Source: Banduia mediterranea (GTDB taxonomy: Bacteria; Pseudomonadota; Gammaproteobacteria; Nevskiales; Nevskiaceae). From it: a stretch of 64,000 nt of DNA. This document shows, piece by piece, positions 18,207-26,938 of the stretch. The position numbers were made by a program, and so were the translations under genes. The notes below the pieces were generated by a model. That model saw only the letters and a list, made by a program, of their open reading frames with translations, made no database searches and had not been told where the DNA came from. The stretch lies in contig NZ_JAVRIC010000009.1 of assembly GCF_031846245.1 (NCBI RefSeq), forward strand, positions 62,001-126,000. Direction: 5' to 3'. Within the stretch, counting starts at the first letter, position 1; each line of letters begins with the position of its first letter.

Positions 18207-18806
18207 ATGTTGGCGGCTGGTTTCGATGCGATCTCCGATGTGTCGATTGAACTGACGCAATTTGCCCGAATTCGACTGTTTCCGTGCTCTGGTCGCCGCA
18301 ACGCCATCGACGGTTGCAGCCCGAAGGCCTTCCAGCAACATCTGAACGAGGTGACACCGGTCAAGGTGCTCGAGGGCTATGCGCCGTTCTGTCAGTTGCG
18401 CGTTTATCGCAACTGGACACGGACGCGCTGCACCACCGTAGCAATCACGCCCGACAACGCCCAGCTGCTGAAGTCGGCCTATGAGGCCCGCACACGCGAT
18501 GAGCTGCCTGTTCTGAACCGCTGGTTCGAAGGTGTCAGTCCGCCGCTTGCGAGCTACCTGATCGTGATTGTCTACGACCGCGAACAGCTGCAGAAGGAAG
18601 GCGAATCGATCGCGGCGGAGTGGGGGATCGTCGGCTGCATGGCAACCGATTTGCCGGAAGAAGTGCCGATGGCACCAATCACGATGATGCGCAATGCACT
18701 GGGCGTGGACGAGGGCGGCTCCGGCGTTCCACTGGACCGGGACGCCTATCGGCGCAGTGTCGAATTCTGGAGCACGCACGCGAACTGGCGCGAAGCACCG
18801 CCCTGA
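18207..18806 (+). CDS. DUF3228 family protein
   Basis: About 199 residues from the ATG at 18207; a GTG at 18240 is an equally possible start, because family similarity begins around FARIRLFPCSGRRNAIDG. The conserved blocks RNWTRTRCTTVAIT, SYLIVIVYDREQLQKEG, WGIVGCMATDLPEEVPMAP and MRNALGVDEGGSGVPLDR identify DUF3228. Its function is unknown. It is divergent from the AtoE gene and followed by a convergent small membrane protein. Confidence 0.82.
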   Translation: MLAAGFDAISDVSIELTQFARIRLFPCSGRRNAIDGCSPKAFQQHLNEVTPVKVLEGYAPFCQLRVYRNWTRTRCTTVAITPDNAQLLKSAYEARTRDELPVLNRWFEGVSPPLASYLIVIVYDREQLQKEGESIAAEWGIVGCMATDLPEEVPMAPITMMRNALGVDEGGSGVPLDRDAYRRSVEFWSTHANWREAPP

Positions 18807-18818
18807 AAGAGATGCCGC

Positions 18819-19046
18819 TCAGTTGGCCGGGGGTTTGCGCCCGAGATTCGTGAAGCGCCCGATGACAAACAGCACGAAGCCTGTGGTAATCGCAGCCGCC
18901 CCCCAAGTTGCGAGCGGAATTGCAGTGGTCAGCGCCACGAGCATGCCGCAGGCGATCAGCACGAAGCCCACGCGCTCCCAGTAGCTGATCGGTCTCGGCT
19001 CGGCACCACTCGGGCCATTGGTGTTCGGTGTATTGGACTCAGTCAT
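18819..19046 (-). CDS. Small two-helix membrane protein
   Basis: 75 residues. A polar Pro/Asn-rich N-terminus is followed by two hydrophobic helices (VGFVLIACGMLVALTTAI and WGAAAITTGFVLFVIG) and a basic tail (GRKPPAN). It is of the DUF-type inner-membrane small proteins; no function is recognised. A TTG one codon upstream is a less likely start. Confidence 0.6.
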   Translation of the reverse strand: MTESNTPNTNGPSGAEPRPISYWERVGFVLIACGMLVALTTAIPLATWGAAAITTGFVLFVIGRFTNLGRKPPAN

Positions 19047-19156
19047 CAATCGTATCCACAGTCCCCGGTTCAGGGAGCGACCTTTACATGCGAGCGGGCG
19101 GCGCGCAAACGGGAGGCTGGTGATTCGCCGGTCTCCTTGGTCACGGGAGGGACTTG

Positions 19157-19286
19157 GAAATTCCCGCTGAAGTCGGGTTGAGAGCTTGCGCCAGCGGCGC
19201 GCTGGTCAAGTTGTGACTAATCCGGAAGCCTTTGACGGAAATCCGGATATCGATGTGGTCAAGTAGTGTCCATGTCTCGGTTTGGC
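19157..19286. repeat. 130-bp dispersed repeat, copy 2
   Basis: The second copy of the element at 5029-5158, same orientation, same length and about 94% identical. It sits in the 19047-19697 gap. A minus-strand frame here reads TETWTLLDHIDIRISVKGF, but copy 1 gives a different continuation, so coding is not supported. Confidence 0.85.
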
Positions 19287-19330
19287 CAGAATTTTTCATA
19301 AAAGCGGGTGAATCTCGTTTATCCATTTGA

Positions 19331-19368
19331 TATAATTTGAATTATTCAAATAACGCTTCGGACGAAGC
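19331..19368 (+). promoter_or_regulatory. TATAAT box overlapping a palindrome, then a hairpin
   Basis: A consensus -10 hexamer TATAAT (19331-19336) merges into the perfect palindrome TTTGAA-TTA-TTCAAA (19336-19350). GCTTCG-GA-CGAAGC follows at 19355-19368, directly before an ATG at 19369. The arrangement looks like a regulated promoter. The frame that starts there (110 codons to 19701) has no ribosome site and unconvincing composition, so what is transcribed is unclear. The rest of 19369-19697 holds nothing recognisable. Confidence 0.4.
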
Positions 19369-19697
19369 ATGGACGAGGCCGCCAGTGAATCAGTCCCGGA
19401 CCCAGCTGCGTTTTCCCTCCATCGCCGGCTTTACGGTGCGCGCCGCTCTGCTCAGGCCGAGCCAGCCGCCAAAAACGACCTCGGCAGTGATCGCACGTCC
19501 GACCACGGGTTCCTCGCCTGCGCGCAAGCCGGGGAAACAGCACTTGGCGCGTGCTCGAAGCGCCCAAGACCCGCGATCATGGCCGCCGGCAGCACTTCGC
19601 TGGATCGGACTGGCGCAGAAATCGGCTCGGTCGAGCGCCGGTCAGCTGGCGGAGGGTGCCGAGCGGGGCGTGGGGGGCGGTTTGTGAAACATCCGGC

Positions 19698-20231
19698 TTA
19701 GGTATTGCGCTCAGCGCGTGCGAGCAGATCGTCGAACAACAGGCACAAGGACTCAAGCTGATCATTGAGATCGTGTCCAGCATCCAGCACATGCAAGGCC
19801 GCCCTGTTACGCTGCGCGAATCTCCAGGCGGCCTCCACCGGAACAATATCATCACGCCAGCCATGCGCGACGGCGGCCAGCTCCGGAATGCCCGCCGGCT
19901 CCTCGTCCCAGTTCGGGAAGTACAAGGCCGGCGCCATCAAGAAAAGGGCGGTCGGGCGCAGTGCCGCGCAGGCTTGTGCCGAGACGTAGCCGCCCATGCT
20001 GGAGCCGCACAGCACCAGTGTCTTCGCCCGAGGATGCTGGCCTAGCAGTTGCTGGACGCGTTCGCGGGGATCGTGGGTGCGACTATAATCCGGGCTATCC
20101 ACGGCGAATCCCCTAGCCCGCGCCACCTCGGCGAGGCGGGTGATCTTGATGCCCCAGGGGCCGCTTTCCTTGCCATGGGCAAACGAGACAAGCTTGTCGA
20201 CATCCTGCATGGCTGAATCTGTGGAGATCAT
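19698..20231 (-). CDS. Small alpha/beta hydrolase (YqiA/RBBP9-like)
   Basis: About 177 residues. The fold is shown by VSFAHGKESGPWG at the N-terminus (oxyanion-type HG), the nucleophile elbow GSSMGGYVSAQA, APALYFPNW, WRDDIVPVE (acid) and DAGHDLND (His). Such minimal esterases hydrolyse acyl-CoA or aryl esters. The start may be 20231 (MISTDSAMQDV, with GAAAG upstream) or 20210. It is divergent from the small membrane protein gene that begins at 20295. Confidence 0.8.
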   Translation of the reverse strand: MISTDSAMQDVDKLVSFAHGKESGPWGIKITRLAEVARARGFAVDSPDYSRTHDPRERVQQLLGQHPRAKTLVLCGSSMGGYVSAQACAALRPTALFLMAPALYFPNWDEEPAGIPELAAVAHGWRDDIVPVEAAWRFAQRNRAALHVLDAGHDLNDQLESLCLLFDDLLARAERNT

Positions 20232-20294
20232 GACTTTCGATTCTAGGGTACTGCGGAACCGAAATCGCCATCCCTTGCGCTTGTGGACGCGTCC

Positions 20295-20591
20295 ATGAAT
20301 CTGCTCAAGCTGGCCAACCTGGTGCTCGCGCTGATTGGCGCGGTACTCGCGATCGTGACCGCCGTCGTTGCGATCCTGTTTGCCGCCAATCTGCATTTGG
20401 CGCCCGAACTCGCCGCGGAACTGCCACGCCTGCTGCGTTTTGGTCTGAGTTTTGCCGCGTTCGCGGTCGTCGCCGGTCTGGCCGCCTGGGCGCAGCATCG
20501 CGTTCATCCCTGGCGCTGGGTGTTTCAGTTGGCCTTGCCGGCCGTGGGCGTGGTTTGTGCCCTGGTGCTGTGGTCCCTGGCGACGAAATGA
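20295..20591 (+). CDS. Small membrane protein with three predicted helices
   Basis: 98 residues, with three hydrophobic stretches: LVLALIGAVLAIVTAVVAIL, FGLSFAAFAVVAGLAAWA and LALPAVGVVCALVLWSLA. A basic HRVHPWRW loop precedes the last. I do not recognise a family. The ATG at 20295 is preferred; a GTG four codons upstream is possible. It is 44 bases ahead of an alpha/beta hydrolase that also starts with membrane helices, so they may be one unit. Confidence 0.55.
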   Translation: MNLLKLANLVLALIGAVLAIVTAVVAILFAANLHLAPELAAELPRLLRFGLSFAAFAVVAGLAAWAQHRVHPWRWVFQLALPAVGVVCALVLWSLATK

Positions 20592-20634
20592 CCGCCAGCT
20601 GCGCGGTGCCGTTCAACGCGACTACCATCGGCCC

Positions 20635-22053
20635 ATGCTGACCAAACCTCATCAATGGAATCCCTGGGCGCTGCTGCCGCTGTTGGCCGGCGTCTACTGG
20701 CTGCTTGCGGCGCAAGGTGGCTTGTGGCTGACGTTGGGTCTGGTGCCGGCTACATTGATGATCGCCGGCGGGGTGTCGATGTTCCTCTGGCCCGGCGTGG
20801 ACAAGACCATGCAGTTCGTTTCGGCGGGCAGTGCGCTCGGCGTCGTGGCCGCGATTCCACTGCTGTTCGTCAATCGCGAAGCGCTGCTGACCGCGGCCTT
20901 GTCCGCCGCCAGTTTTGTTGTCGCCGGCCGCATGCTGATCCGCCAGACTCGAATCGTCGAAGACGTGCCGCCGCCGCAGGACAAGTTGTCGCTGTGGATC
21001 AAGGCAGCGCTGGACGACATGCTGCTGGCCTATTTGTCCGGTACGGCGCACGTACCGGGCGGTGCCGCGGCTGACCGCATGTGCGCCGATCTCAAATCGG
21101 CTGCTGAAACACTGGCTGCGCGCGGGCAGCTGGAGAACCCGGCGGCCTATCACCGCACACCGATCGCACCCGGCGAGGTCCGTCTGCGCGCGCGTCGGGC
21201 GGCCGGTCACGATTTCGAGGAACTGCGGTTCAACAGCGGCTATCAGCCGGATTTGGAACTCCCCGGCGCCGAACGGCATCTGTCGTACAAGAACAATGCC
21301 GAGGTGGCCGCCTGGGTGTTCCGGCGCGGTGCGGGCGATGCCGCACCGGAGAGACCGTGGCTGATCTGCATTCATGGCTATCGCATGGGCGTGCACTGGC
21401 AGGATTTCGGTCTGTACCGCCCGGCTTGGCTGCATCAGCGACTGCGGCTCAATCTGATGATGCCGGTACTGCCGCTGCATGGCCCGCGCCGCGAAGCCTG
21501 GCGCAGCGGTGACGGTTACCTCGATCACAACTTCGCCGATATGCTGCATACGCATGCACAGGCCTTGTGGGACATTCGGCGCTGCATCGCCTGGGTCCGG
21601 CAACAGCAGCCGGATGCTCGTATCGGATTGCTGGGTTTCAGTCTGGGTGGTTACACCACGGCCTTGGCAGCGCAGTACGAAGCCGAGCTTGACTTCGCGG
21701 TGGCCTGCATTCCGGCCACGGATTTCGCTTCCACGCTATGGCGCCAGGTACCGCCCGAACATCAGCGCTATTACCGCGAACGCGGTGTCGACGAGGACTT
21801 CCTGCGCGCCGTCATGGCCCCGGTGTCGCCTTTGTCGTCACCACCGCTGTTGTCGCGCGATCGCTGCCATATTGTCGCTGGCGTCGCCGATCGCGTGGTG
21901 CCGCCGGTCGAAGCGCTGAAGCTTGCGCAGCATTGGCAAACACCGGTGCACTGGTATCAGGGCGGGCACCTGAGCTTTCGCCGGGAGCCGGTAGTGCGCG
22001 AGACCATCGAGAACGCCATGCGCGCCGCCGGTTGGGCGATTCCGTCGGCGTAA
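20635..22053 (+). CDS. Membrane-anchored alpha/beta hydrolase
   Basis: 472 residues. The first 110 contain three or four hydrophobic helices, then a cytosolic or periplasmic hydrolase domain from about residue 190. Nucleophile elbow: GLLGFSLGGYTT. The acid/His region is AGVADRVVPPVE and YQGGHLSF, with an ICIHGYRMG oxyanion segment. ABHD18-like hydrolases show a similar layout, but that assignment is tentative. It is followed by a FabH2-type ketosynthase gene about 200 bases downstream; the gap holds a GC-rich hairpin-like repeat near 22120-22190. Confidence 0.75.
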   Translation: MLTKPHQWNPWALLPLLAGVYWLLAAQGGLWLTLGLVPATLMIAGGVSMFLWPGVDKTMQFVSAGSALGVVAAIPLLFVNREALLTAALSAASFVVAGRMLIRQTRIVEDVPPPQDKLSLWIKAALDDMLLAYLSGTAHVPGGAAADRMCADLKSAAETLAARGQLENPAAYHRTPIAPGEVRLRARRAAGHDFEELRFNSGYQPDLELPGAERHLSYKNNAEVAAWVFRRGAGDAAPERPWLICIHGYRMGVHWQDFGLYRPAWLHQRLRLNLMMPVLPLHGPRREAWRSGDGYLDHNFADMLHTHAQALWDIRRCIAWVRQQQPDARIGLLGFSLGGYTTALAAQYEAELDFAVACIPATDFASTLWRQVPPEHQRYYRERGVDEDFLRAVMAPVSPLSSPPLLSRDRCHIVAGVADRVVPPVEALKLAQHWQTPVHWYQGGHLSFRREPVVRETIENAMRAAGWAIPSA

Positions 22054-22256
22054 GCGGACGTGTTGCGCTAACGGCCATGGCGCAAGCGCCACCCTGCACA
22101 ATGAATCGCCTGCGGGATGGCCGTTCCCCTCACCCACCGTTCGCATTCGCGAGCGGCCCCCCTCCTCCCGCAAGCGGGCGAGGGTCGGTCGGCATCACGC
22201 AGTGCGTGATTCACGTTAAAGTGACTGCAAACCAAGCCAGAAGACCCCGAACCCGC

Positions 22257-23375
22257 ATGCGTGTCGCAATTTCGGCCACCGGCCTCCATACCCCTCCGGC
22301 GTCGATCTCCAATGACGAGCTGGTCGCGTCATTCAACGCCTACGTCGAGAAATTCAACCAGACCCACGCGGCCGAGATCGAGGCCGGCACGGTTGCCGCT
22401 TTGGCGCCGTCCAGCAGCGGGTTCATCGTCAAGGCCTCGGGTATTCACAGCCGACACGTGGTCGATCGCGACGGTGTGCTCGACATCGATCGCATGCGCC
22501 CGTCGATTCGTGCGCGTAGCGAGACCGAGCCCTCGCTGATGTGCGAAATGGGTGCGGCCGCTGCCAACCAGGCGCTGCAGCGCGCCGGCCGCCGTGCTGA
22601 CGAGATCGATGCCGTGATCGTGGCCTGTTCGAACATGCAGCGGGCTTATCCGGCGATCGCCGTGGAACTGCAGGCCGCGCTCGGGGCCGGGGGCTTTGGC
22701 TACGACATGAACGTGGCCTGCGCCTCGGCCGCCTTCGGCATCCAGACCGCAGTGGATGCGGTACGCCAGGGCAGCGCACGGCGCGTGCTGGTGGTCTCGC
22801 CGGAAATTTGCAGCGGTCATCTGAACTTTCGCAATCGCGACTGTCACTTCATCTTCGGCGACGCTGCCACCGCGGTCGTGGTCGAACCGCTGGAGGAAGC
22901 GCACGGCGAGGTCGTGTTCGAGGTCTTGGGGACGCGCCTGAAGACGCAGTTCTCGAACAATATTCGCAACGAGCTCGGTTTTTTGTCGCCCACTGAAGTT
23001 CCGCCACGGCGCTGGGATGAACTGCTGTTCCGGCAGGAAGGACGTAAGGTCTTCAAGGAAGTGGTGCCGATGGTGGCGGAGCTGCTGACGACGCATCTGG
23101 CGGATCTGGGCCTTGCGCCGGCCGATGTGCGCCGCTTCTGGCTGCATCAGGCCAACCTGGGCATGAACGAGCTGATCGCCAAGCGTGTGCTCGGGCGCGA
23201 GGCGACGCGCGAGGAGGCGCCGGTGATTCTGGATGAATACGCCAACACCAGCTCGGCCGGATCGGTCATCGCATTCCACAAGTACCAGCAGGGCCTGCAG
23301 CCGGGCGATGCGGTGGTGCTCTCGGCTTTCGGCGCTGGCTATTCCGCAGGCAGCGTGGTGATGCGGCGAGCCTAG
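22257..23375 (+). CDS. Beta-ketoacyl-ACP synthase III, FabH2-like (PA3286 type)
   Basis: A 372-residue KASIII that condenses an acyl-CoA with malonyl-ACP. The active-site triad is visible: C155 in NVACASAAFG, His in FWLHQANLGMN and Asn in EYANTSSAGSV. The long N-terminal insertion (SISNDELVASFNAYVEKFN, then SGIHSRHVVDRDGVLDIDRM) is the signature of the P. aeruginosa PA3286 group. That group uses octanoyl-CoA from beta-oxidation to prime fatty-acid synthesis. It therefore may link the catabolic cluster with synthesis. It stands alone. Confidence 0.88.
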   Translation: MRVAISATGLHTPPASISNDELVASFNAYVEKFNQTHAAEIEAGTVAALAPSSSGFIVKASGIHSRHVVDRDGVLDIDRMRPSIRARSETEPSLMCEMGAAAANQALQRAGRRADEIDAVIVACSNMQRAYPAIAVELQAALGAGGFGYDMNVACASAAFGIQTAVDAVRQGSARRVLVVSPEICSGHLNFRNRDCHFIFGDAATAVVVEPLEEAHGEVVFEVLGTRLKTQFSNNIRNELGFLSPTEVPPRRWDELLFRQEGRKVFKEVVPMVAELLTTHLADLGLAPADVRRFWLHQANLGMNELIAKRVLGREATREEAPVILDEYANTSSAGSVIAFHKYQQGLQPGDAVVLSAFGAGYSAGSVVMRRA

Positions 23376-23490
23376 GTAGCGCGGCGCTGGCATAGGCACG
23401 AATCGTTTCAATTCGAAAGGCCGCGTGAATGCCTGAGCATCGCGAGTCCGCATCGGGTTAAGCTGGACTCCCCTTTTTTTCAGCGTTGCC

Positions 23491-26073
23491 ATGCCACGTC
23501 CCGCCGTTCTGCGCGAGGCCTATCAAGCGCCCGCCTTCCTGATTTCTCAGGTGGCGCTCGACGTCGAGATTCGTGACGAGCACACCGTGGTTCGGGCCGA
23601 TCTGAACATCGAGCGGCAGCGCCCTGATATTCCATTGCTGCTCGATGCCCGTCACATGAGACTGCAGGCGATTGCCATCGACGATCGTCGATTGCGCGCT
23701 GCTGAATACGAAGTCAGCAGCGACCGCATCGAGATCGCCGACGTTCCGCAGCGCTTCCGCCTGGCGACCACGGTTGTCATCGATCCGGAAGGCAACCGCG
23801 CGCTGGAAGGCCTGTATCGTTCCGGTCCGATGCTTTGCACGCAGTGCGAGGCTCACGGCTTTTCACGGATCACGCCATTTCCGGATCGGCCGGACGTCCT
23901 GTCGCGTTACCGCGTGCGCATCGAGGCCCACCGGGCGACCTATCCGGTGCTGCTATCCAATGGCAACCCTGTGGAATCCGGCGATTTGCCGGAGGGCCGC
24001 CATTTCGCGGTGTGGGAAGACCCCTACGCCAAACCCTGTTATCTGTTCGCGCTGGTCGCAGGCGACCTGAGCTGTGTCGAGGACGAGTTCGTGACCCGGT
24101 CCGGGCGCCCCGTGCGCATCGGTTTCTACGTGGACCACGGCAACGAATCGCGGGTCGATCACGCGATCGCTTCACTGAAGCGGGCGATGCGCTGGGACGA
24201 AGACCATTACGGCCTTGAATACGATCTGGACCGCTACATGGTCGTCGCCGCGCGAGACTTCAACATGGGCGCGATGGAGAACAAGGGCCTCAATCTGTTC
24301 AACGCGGCCTACGTGCTGGCCTCGCCCGACACGGCGACCGACGATGACTACGAAGCCGTCGAGGCGGTGATCGGGCATGAGTACTTTCACAACTGGACCG
24401 GCAATCGCGTGACCTGTCGTGACTGGTTCCAGCTGTCGTTGAAGGAAGGCCTGACGGTGCTGCGCGAGCAACAGTTTCGGACCGCCTCGCGCGCCAGCGG
24501 CGTGGCGCGAATCGAGCAGGTGCAGACCCTGCGCGCCCAGCAGTTCCCGGAGGATGCGGGCCCGACTGCGCATTCGGTGCGTCCCGACCGGTATGTGGAG
24601 ATCAACAATTTCTACACGCCCACCGTTTACGAGAAGGGCGCCGAGATCCTGCGCATGATCGAGGCCCTGCAAGGGCCGGGCACCTTCGTCGAAGGTGTGC
24701 GTCGCTATCTGCACGAGTTCGATGGGCAGGCGGCGACGATCGAGGATTTCCTGGCGGCGCAGGAGTCGGTCGGCCAGCGGAATCTCGATGGGTTCCGAAC
24801 CTGGTACAGCCAGGCCGGCACGCCGGTGGTACGCGTCGAGGACGAGTGGCGTGATGGCCATTACCGCCTGCGCCTGTACCAGCAAACACCGCCGACACCA
24901 GGGCAGCCGGTAAAGCGGCCAGTGCCGATTCCGATCGGTTTCGCGCTCTATGATCCGAATGGTGCGGAGCTTGAGCTGCCGCCGACGCAGGGGCTGGTCC
25001 GCGAGGATCTGATCCTGATCGAGGACGAAGCCATGGAGTTGTCGTTCGGCCCCTTCGAGCGGCGTCCGGTCCCGGCTTTTCTGCATGGTTTCTCGGCGCC
25101 GGTGCGGCTTGATTATGCCTATACCCCGCAGCAGCTCGCCCTGCTGGTGACGGCCGAGGCCGATCCGTTCCTGCGTTGGGAATCCGTGCAGGAATTGATG
25201 ATCCTGGCTCATGCCGAATTGGTGGACGGTGAGCCGGGCGCCATTGTGGGCGTGCTGCTCGAAACCCTGCAGCGGCTCGCTGCCAATCCGCCCGAGGACC
25301 GCGCATTGCTGGCCTGGCTGATGAGCCTGCCGGCTCTGACGATGCTTGCGGAACGTCAGGCGCGGATCGATCCGGAAGCGGTTGTCGCCGCGCACCAGCG
25401 ACTCAAGCTCGAAATCGGCGCGGCGCTGTGCGGGCCGTTTTCGGTTTGGGCGGAGTGGGGCAGTACCGGTGAACGGGGTGTCGATCGCCGCGCTCTGTCC
25501 AACGTGGCCCTGGACTACCTCGCGGCTCAGGGCACGTCTGCCGCGCTGGAACTTGCGCGCAAGCGGGCGATGAACAGCCACAATTTCACGCTGGTCTTGG
25601 GTGCGCTCAATGCGCTCAATGGTACGGGGTCTTCGCAACGAGCCCTCGCGCTGGCGGCCTGCCGCGAATCATGGCGCGATGATCCCCTGCGCCTGGATCG
25701 CTGGTTTTCGCTGGAAGCTCGTGCAATCGATGGCGATGTCGCCGCCAGTCTGCAGATCCTTCTGGACGACTCAGCCTTCACCTGGGCGAATCCGAACCGG
25801 GTGCGCGCCGTGCTCGGCGCCTTCGGCACCCAGAACTGGCGGGCCTTCCATCGGCCGGAATCGTATGCCCTGTATGCGCGCCTGCTGCTGCGTCTGGACG
25901 GGACCAATCCGCAGGTCGCATCGAGGCTGTCCAAGCCACTGCTGCGCTGGCGCCGCTATGCCGAGCCCTGGGGTGGCGGCATGCATGACGCTTTGATGAC
26001 GCTGTCCGCAGAGCGCCTGTCACCGGATCTTGGTGAGATGGTAACGCGTGCCCTGGATGGCGGACACGATTGA
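23491..26073 (+). CDS. pepN: Aminopeptidase N
   Basis: An 860-residue M1 metallopeptidase that removes N-terminal residues from peptides in the cytoplasm. Clear motifs are the exopeptidase GAMENKGLNLFN near residue 260, the zinc site HEYFHNWTGN followed by the third ligand in SLKEGLTV, and the C-terminal helical domains with ALNALNGT and FSLEARAIDGDVA. The length fits the proteobacterial family (about 870). The ATG at 23491 is in a weak ribosome context. The gene is single and ends 84 bases before phoB. Confidence 0.96.
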   Translation: MPRPAVLREAYQAPAFLISQVALDVEIRDEHTVVRADLNIERQRPDIPLLLDARHMRLQAIAIDDRRLRAAEYEVSSDRIEIADVPQRFRLATTVVIDPEGNRALEGLYRSGPMLCTQCEAHGFSRITPFPDRPDVLSRYRVRIEAHRATYPVLLSNGNPVESGDLPEGRHFAVWEDPYAKPCYLFALVAGDLSCVEDEFVTRSGRPVRIGFYVDHGNESRVDHAIASLKRAMRWDEDHYGLEYDLDRYMVVAARDFNMGAMENKGLNLFNAAYVLASPDTATDDDYEAVEAVIGHEYFHNWTGNRVTCRDWFQLSLKEGLTVLREQQFRTASRASGVARIEQVQTLRAQQFPEDAGPTAHSVRPDRYVEINNFYTPTVYEKGAEILRMIEALQGPGTFVEGVRRYLHEFDGQAATIEDFLAAQESVGQRNLDGFRTWYSQAGTPVVRVEDEWRDGHYRLRLYQQTPPTPGQPVKRPVPIPIGFALYDPNGAELELPPTQGLVREDLILIEDEAMELSFGPFERRPVPAFLHGFSAPVRLDYAYTPQQLALLVTAEADPFLRWESVQELMILAHAELVDGEPGAIVGVLLETLQRLAANPPEDRALLAWLMSLPALTMLAERQARIDPEAVVAAHQRLKLEIGAALCGPFSVWAEWGSTGERGVDRRALSNVALDYLAAQGTSAALELARKRAMNSHNFTLVLGALNALNGTGSSQRALALAACRESWRDDPLRLDRWFSLEARAIDGDVAASLQILLDDSAFTWANPNRVRAVLGAFGTQNWRAFHRPESYALYARLLLRLDGTNPQVASRLSKPLLRWRRYAEPWGGGMHDALMTLSAERLSPDLGEMVTRALDGGHD

Positions 26074-26100
26074 TCGCCAAATAATTCAACAAGTTGCGAT

Positions 26101-26127
26101 CTGTCAAATCACTGTCATCATTTGTCA
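26101..26127 (+). promoter_or_regulatory. Pho box upstream of phoB
   Basis: CTGTCA at 26101 and CTGTCA at 26112, exactly 11 bp apart, with AT-rich spacers, then TTGTCA at 26122. This matches tandem PhoB half-sites and implies phosphate-starvation autoregulation of phoB-phoR. It lies 31 bases before the phoB start. Confidence 0.8.
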
Positions 26128-26157
26128 ATATTGTAATGAAGTGGCAACAGTCCAAAT

Positions 26158-26856
26158 ATGACAATGACGAACAAGCAGGTTTTGGCGGTCGAAGATGAAA
26201 GCTCGATCCGCGAGATGGTTCGCTTCGCGCTGGAGCGCGCGGATTTCTCGGTGGCCGAAGCGGCGGACGTGGCGCAGGCGCGGGTGCGGATCGCCGATGC
26301 GCGTCCCGATCTGATTCTGCTCGACTGGATGATGCCCGGCGTGTCCGGTGTGGAGTTCGCGCGCGAACTCAAGAGCAGTCCGACCACACGCGATATTCCG
26401 ATCATCATGGTGACGGCGCGCGCCGAAGAGGAAGACCGCGTGCGCGGGCTCAACCTGGGCTGCGACGATTACGTCTGCAAGCCGTTCTCGTTTCCGGAAC
26501 TGATCGCGAGAATTCAGGCGGTGATGCGTCGCAGCATGCCGGGCGGGGAAGAGGAGAAGCTGCGGATTTCCGGCCTGGAAGTCGACGCGGCGAGCCAGCG
26601 GGTGACCGCCAGCGGCGAACCGGTACGGCTTGGCCCGACCGAATATCGATTGCTGCATTTCTTCGTCAGCCATCCGGAGCGGGTGTATACGCGCGAACAG
26701 GTACTCGACCGCGTGTGGGGACAGAACGTCTATGTCGAGGAGCGCACGGTCGACGTGCACATCAGGCGGCTGCGCAAGGCGCTGGCGCCGCATGGCTATG
26801 ATGCGATGATCCAGACTGTGCGTGGAACGGGCTACCGGTTTTCGGAGACGGTCTGA
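26158..26856 (+). CDS. phoB: Phosphate regulon response regulator
   Basis: A 232-residue OmpR/PhoB-type regulator. The receiver domain has acidic residues in VEDE, phosphoacceptor D56 in [10 protein letters not shown] and the conserved Lys in [10 protein letters not shown]. The C-terminal winged helix contains [20 protein letters not shown] and [10 protein letters not shown]. It activates phosphate-scavenging genes at Pho boxes. An in-frame ATG two codons downstream (26164) is an alternative start. phoR follows after 82 bases. Confidence 0.95.
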   Translation: MTMTNKQVLAVEDESSIREMVRFALERADFSVAEAADVAQARVRIADARPDLILLDWMMPGVSGVEFARELKSSPTTRDIPIIMVTARAEEEDRVRGLNLGCDDYVCKPFSFPELIARIQAVMRRSMPGGEEEKLRISGLEVDAASQRVTASGEPVRLGPTEYRLLHFFVSHPERVYTREQVLDRVWGQNVYVEERTVDVHIRRLRKALAPHGYDAMIQTVRGTGYRFSETV

Positions 26857-26938
26857 GCGTGCCTGCTGAGCGGCGTCATCGTTTCGCAGTCCGCTGTCGT
26901 TAAACTCGTCCCATGCCTGTATGGACTTCTGAGCGCCG

